A stretch of DNA of 64,000 nt from positions 1,984,001-2,048,000 of the forward strand of contig NZ_OZ245754.1 in assembly GCF_965227365.1 (NCBI RefSeq), given 5' to 3'. Position 1 is the first letter of the stretch; the number at the start of each line of letters is the position of its first letter. The notes below the pieces were generated by a model that made no database searches, had not been told where the DNA came from, and saw only the letters and a program-made list of their open reading frames with translations. A program made the translations under genes and the position numbers. Positions 16,851-25,708 of the stretch are shown here, piece by piece. The DNA comes from Hwanghaeella sp965227365. GTDB lineage: Bacteria > Pseudomonadota > Alphaproteobacteria > UBA8366 > Aestuariispiraceae.

Positions 16851-17020
16851 GGTTCACTCTGCAGAAAACTAAACCAATTCGGCATAACATGGTCTATTTT
16901 AGGCAATATACATGAGTTAAACTTATTTATAAATTAGAACTTCTCCTTTGTCGGTGTAGCGGTTGGTGCCCTTATTGGGCTTGTCCGAAGAGACCAACCA
17001 ACACGGATAGGAGAAATGGA
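16851..17020. promoter_or_regulatory. Divergent LysR/azoreductase control region
   Basis: This gap is much richer in A and T than the surroundings. A perfect 10-base palindrome ATTTATAAAT is at 16925-16934, flanked by AGTT (16915) and AACT (about 16938), roughly the size of a LysR-type site. AGGAGAA lies 7 bases before the azoreductase ATG. Binding by the LysR protein is inferred from gene arrangement. Confidence 0.45.
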
Positions 17021-17701
17021 ATGACCACACTCTTGCACATTGATGCGAGCGCCCGGCCGGGTCGGTCGGACGAAACCCGTTTCGGGTCCCACAGCAGACG
17101 CCTCAGTGCCCTATTTGTTGATGCATGGCGCGCGGCCCGTCCCGCCGATCCGGTGATTTACCGTGATGTCGGGCAGTCCCCGCCTGCGCCGGTCACAGGG
17201 GCATGGATACACGCCGCTTTCACGCCGGTGGACCAACGGGAGAACTGGATGACCGAGACGCTTGCGGAGAGCGACGTGCTTGTCGATGAATTGTTGGGCG
17301 CGGATGTCATCGTCGTCGGTGTGCCGATGTATAACTTCGGAGTTCCCGCGCAGTTCAAAGCCTATATCGACAATATCGTAAGGGTCGGGCGGACTTTCGG
17401 TTTCGACCTAAGCCGTGACGGCGATCCTTACTGGCCCTTGATCAGCCCGGGAAAAAAACTGGTCATCCTATCGTCCCGTGGCGACTTCGGGTATGAGCCG
17501 GGACAGCGGCTTGAGCACATGAACCATGTGGAACCGGGAATCCGCACACCTTTCGCCTATATCGGCATTACCGAGACCTATTCCGTCGCTGTCGAATATG
17601 ACGAATTCGGAGATGGACGCTTGCAGGCTTCCCTGAAATCGGCGGAGGACGCAATTCCGGCGCTGGTTGCTCAACTGACCAAGGCATCGGTGGCGGCTTG
17701 A
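17021..17701 (+). CDS. azoR: FMN-dependent NADH:quinone oxidoreductase / azoreductase
   Basis: A flavodoxin-like enzyme of 226 residues that reduces quinones and azo compounds by two-electron transfer from NADH. The FMN phosphate loop is at HIDASARPGRSDETRFG...SHSRRLS, residues 6-30. VGVPMYNFGVPAQFKAYIDN and RVGRTFGF follow around residues 98-128, and SSRGDFGY binds the isoalloxazine. The usual family length is about 200; the extra residues are mostly in the N-terminal third. Divergent from a LysR gene, it may be induced by quinone or electrophile stress. Confidence 0.9.
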   Translation: MTTLLHIDASARPGRSDETRFGSHSRRLSALFVDAWRAARPADPVIYRDVGQSPPAPVTGAWIHAAFTPVDQRENWMTETLAESDVLVDELLGADVIVVGVPMYNFGVPAQFKAYIDNIVRVGRTFGFDLSRDGDPYWPLISPGKKLVILSSRGDFGYEPGQRLEHMNHVEPGIRTPFAYIGITETYSVAVEYDEFGDGRLQASLKSAEDAIPALVAQLTKASVAA

Positions 17702-17821
17702 ACGTGTCATGATCCTCGGAGGAAGGCGCCCGACTGACCCTGTGCTGGGCTGGCGTGGTGGAACGGTTCCCATAATCTCGCCGCTGTTCCCTTCCTTCCT
17801 CACGAGGTCATTCCATGCCTT

Positions 17822-18007
17822 TCAACGGATGGTCGCCTGATCGCCACTGCTGATCGCTGAAGAATTGTGGGGCGCGCAAGGGGTGGCGCAACCGATCCGC
17901 TTGGCAAAGCGTTCATCCAGCACGAACCGGCACCAACCGACCTTGGCGAAGGCGGCTGCACGGTCGTGCGGTGAAGACGTTGGAAATGCGTTCGAAACGG
18001 CCTCCAA
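17822..18007 (-). pseudogene. Possible remnant of a PhyH-like oxygenase N-terminus
   Basis: On the minus strand this stretch encodes FAKVGWCRFVLDERFAKRIG, which resembles the N-terminus of the oxygenase at 15067-15885 (FEVKGWCRFPFDKALAEWVG) over about 25 residues. Downstream the frame continues without family motifs and soon ends. The gap 17702-18086 has no other gene. A decayed paralogue or duplicated gene end explains it best, but the match is short and chance cannot be excluded. Confidence 0.4.
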
Positions 18008-18086
18008 TGCCCATGTTTCGGATTGCGTCTTGCCTGGGTTTGCCTAACCTCACCGCGTTTCAAACCGTTCAGCAAAGGATCTTTCG

Positions 18087-19562
18087 ATGCGTATCGCAGT
18101 TGGTGGATTTCAACATGAAACCAATACCTTCGCGCCGGTGAAGGCGGATTTCGCCGCTTTCGAGCGCGCCGATGCCTGGCCGCGTCTGGTGGTCGGCGAA
18201 GAACTGTGGGACGAGATCGATGGCGTCCATATCCCGATCGCCGGCGCCGCCTGCGTGTTTCGGTGTGCGGGCGCCGAAATGGTGCCGCTCAGCTGGGCTT
18301 CCGCCACGCCGAGCGCGCATGTAACCGAAGATGCGTATGAGCGGATCACCGGTCTGCTGCTGGACGAATTGCGCGCGGCATTGCCGGTCGACGCTGTTTA
18401 TCTGGACCTGCACGGCGCCATGGTCTGTGAACATTTTCAGGACGGGGAGGGCGAGTTGCTGCGGCGAGTGCGCGAGGTTGTCGGCCCCGATATGCCTATC
18501 GCCATCAGCCTGGATCTACACGCCAATGTGACGCCGGAAATGGTGGAGCACAGTGATCTCATCGATATCTACCGCAACTATCCGCACACCGACATGGCCG
18601 AAACGGGGGCGCGTGCCGCACGCCATCTTCTGACCATGCTGGGGACCGGCAAGAAGCCGGCAAAGGCATTCCGTCAGGCGGATTTCCTGATTCCCCTGCA
18701 ATGGGGCTGCACTTTCCACGATCCGGCCAAAACGCTTTACGGCAAGAACCTGCTTCAGGTTCTGGAGACGGGTATCACCTCCATCTCCTTCGCTTGCGGC
18801 TTTCCGCTGGCCGATATCCATCATTGCGGACCGTCGGTCGTCGCCTATGCGGAAGACCAGGGGACGGCGGATGAGGCCGCGGATGCGATGATCGCCTCCG
18901 TCCAGGCTGCCGAGGCCGATTTTGCGGGCAAGATCTATCAGCCGGATGAGGCGGTGCGCCTCGGCCATAACGCCGACGACGACCGCCCGCTGGTCGTTGC
19001 CGACAGCCAGGACAATCCGGGCGGCGGCGGTCCGGGCGATACGACCGGTATGCTTCGCGCCCTGCTGGCGGCCGGTCGGCAGGACAGCCTCATCGGTGTC
19101 TTCACCGATCCCGCGACTGCGGACAAGGCCCACGAAGTGGGTGTCGGAGGCATCTTCGATGCGCGGATCGGCGGCAAATTGTTTCCTGGCGACGAACCGG
19201 TCGAAGTGGAAGCGAAGGTGATCTCGTTGGGCGACGGTGTGTTCAAGGGGACAGGGCCTATGTGGGGCGGCGCCAATTTCCAAATGGGCAAAATGGCCCT
19301 GTTGGATTGCAACGGCGTTCATGTCGCGGTCATGTCCAATTCCATGCAGGCGGGCGATCAGTCAATGTTCCGGCACTTGGGCGCCGAACCGTCGGATTAT
19401 GATCTCGTTATCGTCAAAAGCTCGGTCCATTTCCGGGCGGACTTCCAACCTATCGCGCGGGACGTCTGGGTCGCCGCCGCGCCGGGCCCGGTCTATGCGG
19501 ATCCGGGGGCGCTGAGTTTCTTCAACCTGCGCAACGGAGTCGCCACGAGGCCCCGGGCGTAG
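18087..19562 (+). CDS. MlrC-like M81 family metallohydrolase
   Basis: A protein of 491 residues in the M81/MlrC family, named for a microcystin-degrading enzyme but widespread in proteobacteria as putative amidohydrolases or peptidases. Metal-site motifs are clear: GGFQHETNTFAP (residues 7-18, His and Glu), DLHGAM near 110, SLDLHANVTPEM near 140, and DIYRNYPHTDMAETG near 165. The C-terminal DUF1485-like part contains DSQDNPGGGGPGDTTG near residue 310. AAAGGA lies before the ATG. The natural substrate is unknown. The DMT exporter that follows could move a product or related compound, but that is speculation. Confidence 0.88.
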   Translation: MRIAVGGFQHETNTFAPVKADFAAFERADAWPRLVVGEELWDEIDGVHIPIAGAACVFRCAGAEMVPLSWASATPSAHVTEDAYERITGLLLDELRAALPVDAVYLDLHGAMVCEHFQDGEGELLRRVREVVGPDMPIAISLDLHANVTPEMVEHSDLIDIYRNYPHTDMAETGARAARHLLTMLGTGKKPAKAFRQADFLIPLQWGCTFHDPAKTLYGKNLLQVLETGITSISFACGFPLADIHHCGPSVVAYAEDQGTADEAADAMIASVQAAEADFAGKIYQPDEAVRLGHNADDDRPLVVADSQDNPGGGGPGDTTGMLRALLAAGRQDSLIGVFTDPATADKAHEVGVGGIFDARIGGKLFPGDEPVEVEAKVISLGDGVFKGTGPMWGGANFQMGKMALLDCNGVHVAVMSNSMQAGDQSMFRHLGAEPSDYDLVIVKSSVHFRADFQPIARDVWVAAAPGPVYADPGALSFFNLRNGVATRPRA

Positions 19563-19594
19563 CAAACTAGGCTACCAACCGGAGAGGGGAAGGG

Positions 19595-20518
19595 TTGCCT
19601 TTGGAACGATGGTCTTCCGATCGATTGGCGCTCTGGGCGGCCGCGGGAACCGGGTTCCAGGTCGGCGCGGCAATCATCGCCAGCCGTTATGCGCTTACGG
19701 AAACCACCCCTGCGGCCCTTGCCTTGATGCGGTATGTCGTCGGCTTTCTCTGCCTCGCACCGGTGGCGTGGCGGTTAGGGCTCGTCCGGTTCGCCTGGCG
19801 CGACGTGGGGCCGATCGCGGTGTTGGGAGTCGGGCAATTCGGTATCCTGGTCGCATTGCTGAATGCCAGTCTGCTATTCATCCCTGCCGCCCCCGCCGCA
19901 TTGCTGTTTTCCACCTTTCCCTTCATGACGATGCTGCTCGCGGCCATGCTGGGACGGGAAGGCTTGAGTTGGGCGAAGACGTTGGGGGTCGGACTGACCG
20001 TGGCCGGTGTCGGCTTCACACTCGGCATCGACGTGCTGCGTTTTGGTGCCGGGCATGAGGGCGAAGTATGGATTGGCGTTCTGCTGGCCCTAGCCAGTGC
20101 TTTTACCGGTGCGCTGTGTTCGGTTTTCTATCGCCCCTATCTACAGCGCTATCCCACCGTCCAGGTCAGCGCCTTCGCCATGCTGGCCTCGGTCCTGTTT
20201 CTCACCGTGCCTGCCTTTGCGGAAGGCTTTTTTGCCGGTCCGCCCGATATCAGCGCGGCTGGGTGGGCTGCCATTCTTTTCATCGGTATCAGCAGCGCGA
20301 TCGGTTATTTCCTCTGGCTGTATGCGTTGCGCCGCGCCGCGCCGACGCGGGTGACCATCTTTCTCGCCCTCAGCCCGGCGACGGCCGCCGTCATCGGGGT
20401 GATTCTGCTGGACGAAGAATTCGGTCCTGGATTGGCTGCCGGAATTGCGTTCGTAGCGCTTGGACTGTGGGTAATGGCCAGGGCGAAAGAGGGCGAATTA
20501 CACGGACGCGGTAGTTAG
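19595..20518 (+). CDS. EamA/DMT family transporter
   Basis: A membrane protein of 307 residues with about ten hydrophobic helices in two EamA repeats, the usual layout of drug/metabolite exporters (RhaT/YdcZ type). Examples are TPAALALMRYVVGFLCLAPV in the first repeat and SAIGYFLWLYALRRAAPTRV then FLALSPATAAVIGVILLDEE in the second. The start is TTG at 19595 with a purine-rich GAGAGGGGAAGGG just upstream. It lies 32 bases after the MlrC-like gene, so they are probably one operon. Substrate unknown. Confidence 0.88.
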   Translation: MPLERWSSDRLALWAAAGTGFQVGAAIIASRYALTETTPAALALMRYVVGFLCLAPVAWRLGLVRFAWRDVGPIAVLGVGQFGILVALLNASLLFIPAAPAALLFSTFPFMTMLLAAMLGREGLSWAKTLGVGLTVAGVGFTLGIDVLRFGAGHEGEVWIGVLLALASAFTGALCSVFYRPYLQRYPTVQVSAFAMLASVLFLTVPAFAEGFFAGPPDISAAGWAAILFIGISSAIGYFLWLYALRRAAPTRVTIFLALSPATAAVIGVILLDEEFGPGLAAGIAFVALGLWVMARAKEGELHGRGS

Positions 20519-20631
20519 GGATGTCGAAATTTAGAATTCAATAATATAGGTTAACATTATTGACCCTTATGTAAAAAGCCGGTCATGCCGTGCATGGACT
20601 TTTGCGATCCATTCGCATTAGGTTCCCTTCA

Positions 20632-20718
20632 CCGTACCGGGGGGGTACGGGGGCATGGGCGGCAATTTATCGGCCTGACTCGGGTTTCCTGGACCCCTGT
20701 CGCCGTGCCGCCCATGCC
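20632..20718. repeat. Structured intergenic element: 7-bp hairpin inside a run with a 13-bp inverted repeat
   Basis: CCGTACC (20632-20638) and GGTACGG (20644-20650) form a perfect stem around GGGGG. Directly after it, GGCATGGGCGGCA (20652-20664) is the exact reverse complement of TGCCGCCCATGCC (20706-20718), 41 bases apart. The element sits between the convergent DMT transporter and GFA genes. It has no U-tract, so it is either a non-canonical terminator or a small palindromic repeat element. Confidence 0.5.
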
Positions 20719-20742
20719 GCTTGTTTCCTGTGTAGAAGGACT

Positions 20743-21165
20743 TCAATCCTCGTCCGGATCGCCTTCGCGGTCGGGAAGATGGCTGTCGAGTTTCAGCCAG
20801 GGCAGGCGGCTTTCGGTCCAAATGTTCATCTCGGCGGCGAATTCCGACGGATCGTCCAACGTTGCCAGCGTGACGTCGATGGTGTCCGGAAATTTCGAGG
20901 ACCAGAAACTGATCGGTGAATGACAGGTAGGGCAGTAGCCGCGCTCCGCCTCGGCGGAAGACTTGTAGACCTCAAGCGGTACGCCCAGCATTTCCAATTC
21001 ATCATTCGGCACGGTGAACCACGTGACGGCCACGGCGCCGGCCGCCCGTCGGCACATGCTGCAATGGCAATGGGCGATCTCGCCGGTGAAAGGATAGGGT
21101 ACCCGGTACCGCACGGCGCCGCAGAGGCAATGTCCGGTCCGTGACGCGCTGGAAGCTGTGTTCAC
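20743..21165 (-). CDS. GFA/CENP-V family zinc-binding protein
   Basis: A protein of 140 residues. The Cys pattern of the glutathione-dependent formaldehyde-activating (GFA) fold is complete: HCLCGAVRY near residue 10, HCHCSMCRRAAG near 33, and GYCPTCHSPISF near 80, giving two zinc sites. Few members are proven enzymes, so only the family is certain. The GTG at 21165 has GAGG 8-9 bases upstream. The longer open frame to 21342 runs antisense into xthA and was rejected. It follows xthA by 16 bases on the same strand. Confidence 0.85.
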   Translation of the reverse strand: MNTASSASRTGHCLCGAVRYRVPYPFTGEIAHCHCSMCRRAAGAVAVTWFTVPNDELEMLGVPLEVYKSSAEAERGYCPTCHSPISFWSSKFPDTIDVTLATLDDPSEFAAEMNIWTESRLPWLKLDSHLPDREGDPDED

Positions 21166-21181
21166 GGCGGTTCCTCTCGGA

Positions 21182-21955
21182 TCAATTGAGACGACACCAG
21201 ACCGGCGTATGGTCGCTGGGCTTCTCCTTGCCGCGCGGGGTCTTGTCGATCTCGCATTCCTCCAGCCGATCAGCAGCCTGGGGCGACAGCAGGAAGTGGT
21301 CGATGCGCAGGCCCTCGTCCTTCTGCCAACGGCCCTGGACATAGTCCCAGTAGGAATACTGATGCGCGGCGTTCGGATGCAGGGCCTTCCAGGCCTCGGT
21401 CAGGCCTAGATTGAGCAGGGTGCGGAACTTGGCTCGGCTTTCCGGTTTGCACAAAGCATCGTCCTGCCATTTGTCGGGATCATAGACGTCGTCGTCGGTC
21501 GGCACGATGTTGTAATCGCCGCCCAACACAATGGGCTGTTCCGTCGGCAGCAGGGTATCGCGCACATGGGCGGCGAGGCGATCCATCCAGGCCAGTTTGT
21601 AAGGAAATTTCGGGCCGTCCACCGGGTTGCCGTTCGGCAGGTAGATGGACGCGACGCGGATACCCTGCACGGTGCCTTCGATATAGCGGGCGTGATCATC
21701 GGTATCGTCGCCGGGCAAACCGCGCTTCACATCCTCGATCGGGTGCTTGGAAAGGATCGCGACCCCGTTATAGGTCTTCTGCCCCTCGACCGCGGCTTCG
21801 TAGCCCAGTCCCTTGAACTCCATCGCGGGAAAGGCGCTTTCCTCGCATTTCAATTCCTGCAGCAGCGCGACGTCCGGCTGCGCGTCCTGAAGCCATTCCA
21901 AAACGCGGTCCAGCCGCGCCTTGACCGAATTGACGTTAAAAGTGGCGATCTTCAT
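21182..21955 (-). CDS. xthA: Exodeoxyribonuclease III (AP endonuclease)
   Basis: XthA cleaves DNA at abasic sites and trims 3' blocked ends in base excision repair. The product of 257 residues begins MKIATFNVNSVKARL, the standard start. Catalytic motifs: LLQELKCEE (metal Glu), RVASIYLPNG (Tyr), GGDYNIVPTDDDVYDP (Asp and Asn) and LRIDHFLLSP ... KPSDHTPVW (Asp-His pair at the end). An in-frame ATG 7 codons upstream would prepend atypical residues. The erpA terminator lies immediately upstream (21971-22001), so xthA probably has its own start signal close to it. Confidence 0.95.
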   Translation of the reverse strand: MKIATFNVNSVKARLDRVLEWLQDAQPDVALLQELKCEESAFPAMEFKGLGYEAAVEGQKTYNGVAILSKHPIEDVKRGLPGDDTDDHARYIEGTVQGIRVASIYLPNGNPVDGPKFPYKLAWMDRLAAHVRDTLLPTEQPIVLGGDYNIVPTDDDVYDPDKWQDDALCKPESRAKFRTLLNLGLTEAWKALHPNAAHQYSYWDYVQGRWQKDEGLRIDHFLLSPQAADRLEECEIDKTPRGKEKPSDHTPVWCRLN

Positions 21956-21970
21956 GAACACTGCTCCGGA

Positions 21971-22001
21971 AAACAAAAAGGGCCCGCCGACTGGCAGGCC
22001 C
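21971..22001 (-). terminator. Intrinsic terminator after erpA
   Basis: On the minus strand GGGCC-T-GCC, loop AGTC, GGC-G-GGCCC forms a stem of 8 pairs with one mismatch, followed by TTTTTGTTT. It lies 26 bases after the erpA stop and ends 16 bases before the xthA ATG. Confidence 0.85.
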
Positions 22002-22026
22002 GATCATAGAGACGCGTCGTGGAAAG

Positions 22027-22404
22027 CTAAACCGCGAAAGACGTTCCGCAGCCGCAGGAGGAGGCGGCGTTCGGATTGTTGATCGCGAAATAGGCGCCGA
22101 CCAACTCGTCCTTATAGTCGACTTCGGAGCCCGCCAGCAGGTTCATCGACATTTCGTCGGTCACGACCTTCACACCGTCCCGCTCGAAGGTGAGGTCGTC
22201 AGGCGTCACCTTGTCGTCGAAGGTAAACCCGTACTGAAAGCCGGAGCAGCCGCCGCCCGAGACGGTGACGCGCAGCATCAGGTCCTTGCCGCCTTCCGCT
22301 TCGATCATCGCGTTCAGGCGCTTCGCCGCCGCTTCGGTGATATGCAGCACGCGCTCATCGGCGGTCATTTCGGTCGCAAAGGGATCGGCACTCATCGTAC
22401 TCAT
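22027..22404 (-). CDS. erpA: Iron-sulfur cluster insertion protein ErpA
   Basis: An A-type carrier that passes Fe-S clusters to target enzymes. It has 125 residues and the three conserved Cys in GGGCSGFQYGFTFDD (near residue 52) and SSCGCGTSF (near residue 117). The GFQYGF context and the acidic N-terminal extension favour ErpA over IscA or SufA. No isc or suf genes are adjacent. The upstream region holds an inverted repeat next to a possible -10 (22433-22456), which could be a regulator site. Confidence 0.92.
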   Translation of the reverse strand: MSTMSADPFATEMTADERVLHITEAAAKRLNAMIEAEGGKDLMLRVTVSGGGCSGFQYGFTFDDKVTPDDLTFERDGVKVVTDEMSMNLLAGSEVDYKDELVGAYFAINNPNAASSCGCGTSFAV

Positions 22405-22432
22405 ACTCTCAATTCCAGAAGAATCATCAACT

Positions 22433-22456
22433 AGGACCGCACAGGTCCTCTATACA
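22433..22456. promoter_or_regulatory. Inverted repeat beside a possible -10 in the erpA/dgt divergent region
   Basis: AGGACC (22433-22438), GCACA, GGTCCT (22444-22449) is a perfect 6-bp inverted repeat. TATACA follows at 22451-22456 on the plus strand. Read on the minus strand the same place offers TATAGA with the repeat just downstream, where a repressor of erpA would sit. No convincing -35 is visible, so this is tentative. Confidence 0.35.
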
Positions 22457-22592
22457 GAATGTTATGTAGGCAGTCGTGCTTCGCTGTCAATTGCGCCGCC
22501 GGAAAGGCTTTCATGCAATATGCAATGGGTGGGGCATGGTTTCGAATGCCTCTCGGTTGCGCCAAATCGCACAAAAGGTTACGTCAGCGGCT

Positions 22593-23801
22593 ATGACCCA
22601 GCCAAATGCACCAGTTTCGAATGCGTCCGACCGCGCGCCCTTTGCCACCCTGTGGGAGGAGAGCAGGGGCCGTCTCTACCCTGAAGCGCCGTCTGCGACA
22701 CGGACGCCGTTTCAACGCGACCGCGACCGGATCATCCATTGCGCTGCCTTTCGGCGGCTGATGCATAAGACCCAGGTCTTCGTGGCGCCGGAAATCGACC
22801 ATGTGCGCACTAGGCTGACCCATTCGCTGGAAGTATCCCAGATCGCGCGATCGATGGCGCGGACCTTCCGCCTGGATGAGGATCTGACGGAGGTCCTGGC
22901 GCTGTCCCATGATCTGGGGCATCCGCCCTTCGGCCATTCGGGGGAGGATGCGCTGGATGACGTGATGGACCCCTATGGCGGGTATGACCACAACGATCAG
23001 TCGCTGCGCGTCGTCACGCTTCTGGAAAAGCGGTATCCCGATTTCGAGGGCTTGAACCTCACTTGGGAAACGCTCGAGGGCTTGGTCAAGCATAACGGGC
23101 CGTTGCTGGGCGACAGCAAGCGCGCGGTGAAGACCGAAGCGGAACTGCCGCCCACCATCCGGGCCTACAACAAGCGTCATGACCTGGCCCTCTCCGCCCA
23201 TGCGGGGCTGGAGGCGCAGATGGCCGCCATCGCCGACGATGTGGCCTATAACCACCACGACATGGATGACGGGCTGCGATCGGGTCTGTTCAGTATCGCA
23301 GAGGTTTCCGACGCGGTTCCGCATGTGGGGGCGGTCTTTGCCCAGGTTCACAACGATCACGGGGAGATCGATCGGCGGGTGGCTATATCCGAAGCCGTTC
23401 GCCGCCTGATCGGAGAGATGGTTGCCGATATCGGCCGCGAAACGCGGTCTCGTCTGGAAGATGTGAAGCCGAAAACCGTTCAGGATGTCCGTGATGCGGG
23501 TCATACGATGGTTGCCTTTTCCGAGGCGATGGGGAAGAAGGAGGCCACTCTGAAATCCTTCCTTTTCGAGCGCATGTATCGCAATGAGCGGGTCAATGAG
23601 GCGCGTGCCGCCGGCAAGGCCACCGTGCGCGGATTGTTCATGATTTTCATGAACGATCCCGGGCAGATGCCGAAGGAATGGAGTGTCGGGGTGGAGAATA
23701 TGGACGCGCCGCAGCGCGCGCGGGTCATCGCCGACTATATCGCCGGCATGACCGACCGCTATGCGCGGCGGGAATGGAAGCGTATCGGCGGCGTCCTGTA
23801 A
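22593..23801 (+). CDS. dgt: dGTPase-like HD-domain triphosphohydrolase
   Basis: A protein of 402 residues in the deoxyguanosinetriphosphate triphosphohydrolase-like family (type 2), which removes triphosphate from dNTPs. Motifs: YPEAPSATRTPFQRDRDRII (N-terminal region), RLTHSLEVSQIARSMAR (first His), LALSHDLGHPPFGHSGEDAL (HD pair) and AIADDVAYNHHDMDDGLRSG. The ATG at 22593 was taken. Two in-frame ATGs upstream (22512 and 22536) would add atypical residues, and no site has a strong ribosome binding sequence. Divergent from erpA and 43 bases before argS, an order found in many alphaproteobacteria. Confidence 0.92.
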   Translation: MTQPNAPVSNASDRAPFATLWEESRGRLYPEAPSATRTPFQRDRDRIIHCAAFRRLMHKTQVFVAPEIDHVRTRLTHSLEVSQIARSMARTFRLDEDLTEVLALSHDLGHPPFGHSGEDALDDVMDPYGGYDHNDQSLRVVTLLEKRYPDFEGLNLTWETLEGLVKHNGPLLGDSKRAVKTEAELPPTIRAYNKRHDLALSAHAGLEAQMAAIADDVAYNHHDMDDGLRSGLFSIAEVSDAVPHVGAVFAQVHNDHGEIDRRVAISEAVRRLIGEMVADIGRETRSRLEDVKPKTVQDVRDAGHTMVAFSEAMGKKEATLKSFLFERMYRNERVNEARAAGKATVRGLFMIFMNDPGQMPKEWSVGVENMDAPQRARVIADYIAGMTDRYARREWKRIGGVL

Positions 23802-23844
23802 TCAGCATTCGGGTCGGATAGGACCCTTGTAGAACGAGGCATAG

Positions 23845-25599
23845 ATGAGCGTATTCAAGGAACTGCTCGCCGACCTGTCGGTCGCGTTGAGCGGATTGGT
23901 TGCGGATGGAGTTCTTCCCGCTGACGCGGCGCTGGACCGTGCGGGGATCGAGCCGCCGCGTGACCCGTCGCATGGCGACGCGGCAACCAATGCGGCCATG
24001 GTACTGGCCAAGCCGGCGGGGCTGAAGCCGCGCGATCTGGCTGAGAAGATTGCCGACAAGCTGCTTGCCTCACCCCGGATCGCAAGCGCTGAAATCGCCG
24101 GGCCCGGCTTTATCAACCTGCGCCTGAAGGACAGCGTCTGGCAGGATGAGATCCGCACTATTCTGAAACAAGGCACGGCCTATGGTTCGACCGATATCGG
24201 CAAGGGCCAGAAGGTGAATGTCGAATATGTCTCCGCCAACCCGACCGGACCGCTTCATATCGGGCATGCCCGCGGCACGGTGATCGGTGACGCGTTGTCT
24301 TCGCTGCTGGCCAAGGCCGGGTTCGATGTCGCGCGGGAGTATTACATCAACGATGCCGGCACCCAGGTGGATACGCTCGGCCGGTCCAGCTTCCTGCGGT
24401 ATCGCGAGGCGCTGGGCGAGGATATCGGTGAAATCCCGGAGGGGATGTATCCGGGCGAATACCTAAAATCCGTCGGCGAGAAACTGAAGCAGGATCATGG
24501 CGACAAGCTGTTGGCACTGCCTGAGGAGGAGTGGCTGCCGATCACACGGCAGACGGCCGTCGACGGCATGATGGACCTGATCCGTGAGGATCTGGCCGCG
24601 CTCGGCGTGCATCACGACGTCTTCACCTCCGAACGGGCGCTGGTCGAAGCGGGCAAGGTTGACGAGGTCCTGTCCGTGCTCGAAGGGCGTGATCTGATCT
24701 ACACCGGGGTGCTGGAGCCGCCGAAGGGCAAGAAGCCCGAGGATTGGGAGCCGCGGCCGCAGCGCCTGTTCCGGGCCACCGATTTCGGTGACGACGTCGA
24801 CCGGCCGCTGAAGAAGTCCGACGGCAGTTGGACGTATTTCGCCTCCGATATCGCGAACCATCTGGACAAGTACCAGCGCGGTTTCAACACGCAGATCGAT
24901 ATCTGGGGCGCCGACCATGGCGGTTATGTGAAGCGGATGAAGGCGGCCGTAAAGGCCATCACCGCGGACGAGGCGGAACTGGACGTGAAGCTGTGCCAGA
25001 TCGTTCGTCTGATGGACAAGGGCGAGCCGGTGAAGATGTCCAAGCGGTCGGGGTCCTTCGTCACCCTGCGCGATCTGGTCGATGCGGTCGGCAAGGACGT
25101 CGTGCGCTTCTACCTGCTGACCCGGAAAAACGATGCGCAGATGGATTTCGACCTGACGGCGGTGACCGAGCAGTCCCGCGACAACCCGGTCTTCTATGTC
25201 CACTACGCTCATGCCCGCTGTCATTCGGTCATGAAGATGGCGAATGAGGCCTTTCCGGCGGTCGATTTCTCCGATGGCGCCGTTGCGGGTACTGACTTGT
25301 CGCTGCTGTCGGAAGAGGGCGAGGTTGCCTTGATGCGAATGCTCGCCGAATGGCCGCGCACGATCGAAGCAGCGGCGCTGTCGCACGAGCCGCATCGGCT
25401 GGCCTATTACCTCTACGACCTGGCCGCGGCGTTCCATGCCCTGTGGACAAAAGGCCGCGAGGATACCCTGCTGCGCTTCGTTGTGCCGGGAGACGAATCG
25501 CGTACGATGGCCAGGATGGCGTTGGTGGGCGCTGTGCGGACGGTGATTGCGTCCGGCCTGGACGTATTCGGCGTGGAGCCGAGGGCAGAACTGCACTGA
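23845..25599 (+). CDS. argS: Arginyl-tRNA synthetase
   Basis: This class I synthetase charges tRNA-Arg. The 584-residue length is usual. The HIGH-type motif is ANPTGPLHIGHARG near residue 132, the second signature GEPVKMSKRSGSF near residue 395, and the C-terminal anticodon-binding domain (DALSHEPHRLAYYLYDLAAAF region) follows. The N-terminal additional domain (residues 1-100) ends before VNVEYVSANPTG. GAGG is 6-7 bases before the ATG. It starts the long housekeeping run that continues through tatABC. Confidence 0.97.
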   Translation: MSVFKELLADLSVALSGLVADGVLPADAALDRAGIEPPRDPSHGDAATNAAMVLAKPAGLKPRDLAEKIADKLLASPRIASAEIAGPGFINLRLKDSVWQDEIRTILKQGTAYGSTDIGKGQKVNVEYVSANPTGPLHIGHARGTVIGDALSSLLAKAGFDVAREYYINDAGTQVDTLGRSSFLRYREALGEDIGEIPEGMYPGEYLKSVGEKLKQDHGDKLLALPEEEWLPITRQTAVDGMMDLIREDLAALGVHHDVFTSERALVEAGKVDEVLSVLEGRDLIYTGVLEPPKGKKPEDWEPRPQRLFRATDFGDDVDRPLKKSDGSWTYFASDIANHLDKYQRGFNTQIDIWGADHGGYVKRMKAAVKAITADEAELDVKLCQIVRLMDKGEPVKMSKRSGSFVTLRDLVDAVGKDVVRFYLLTRKNDAQMDFDLTAVTEQSRDNPVFYVHYAHARCHSVMKMANEAFPAVDFSDGAVAGTDLSLLSEEGEVALMRMLAEWPRTIEAAALSHEPHRLAYYLYDLAAAFHALWTKGREDTLLRFVVPGDESRTMARMALVGAVRTVIASGLDVFGVEPRAELH

Positions 25600-25708
25600 A
25601 GCAGTCGCGTGTAAAGGCTGAGGCAAATCCCGATCGGCGCATGCCGCCTGACGGCCACAATGCGGCCCCGGAATTGGGGTTACCCTGGATAGTGGTGGAG
25701 TTAGGCCG

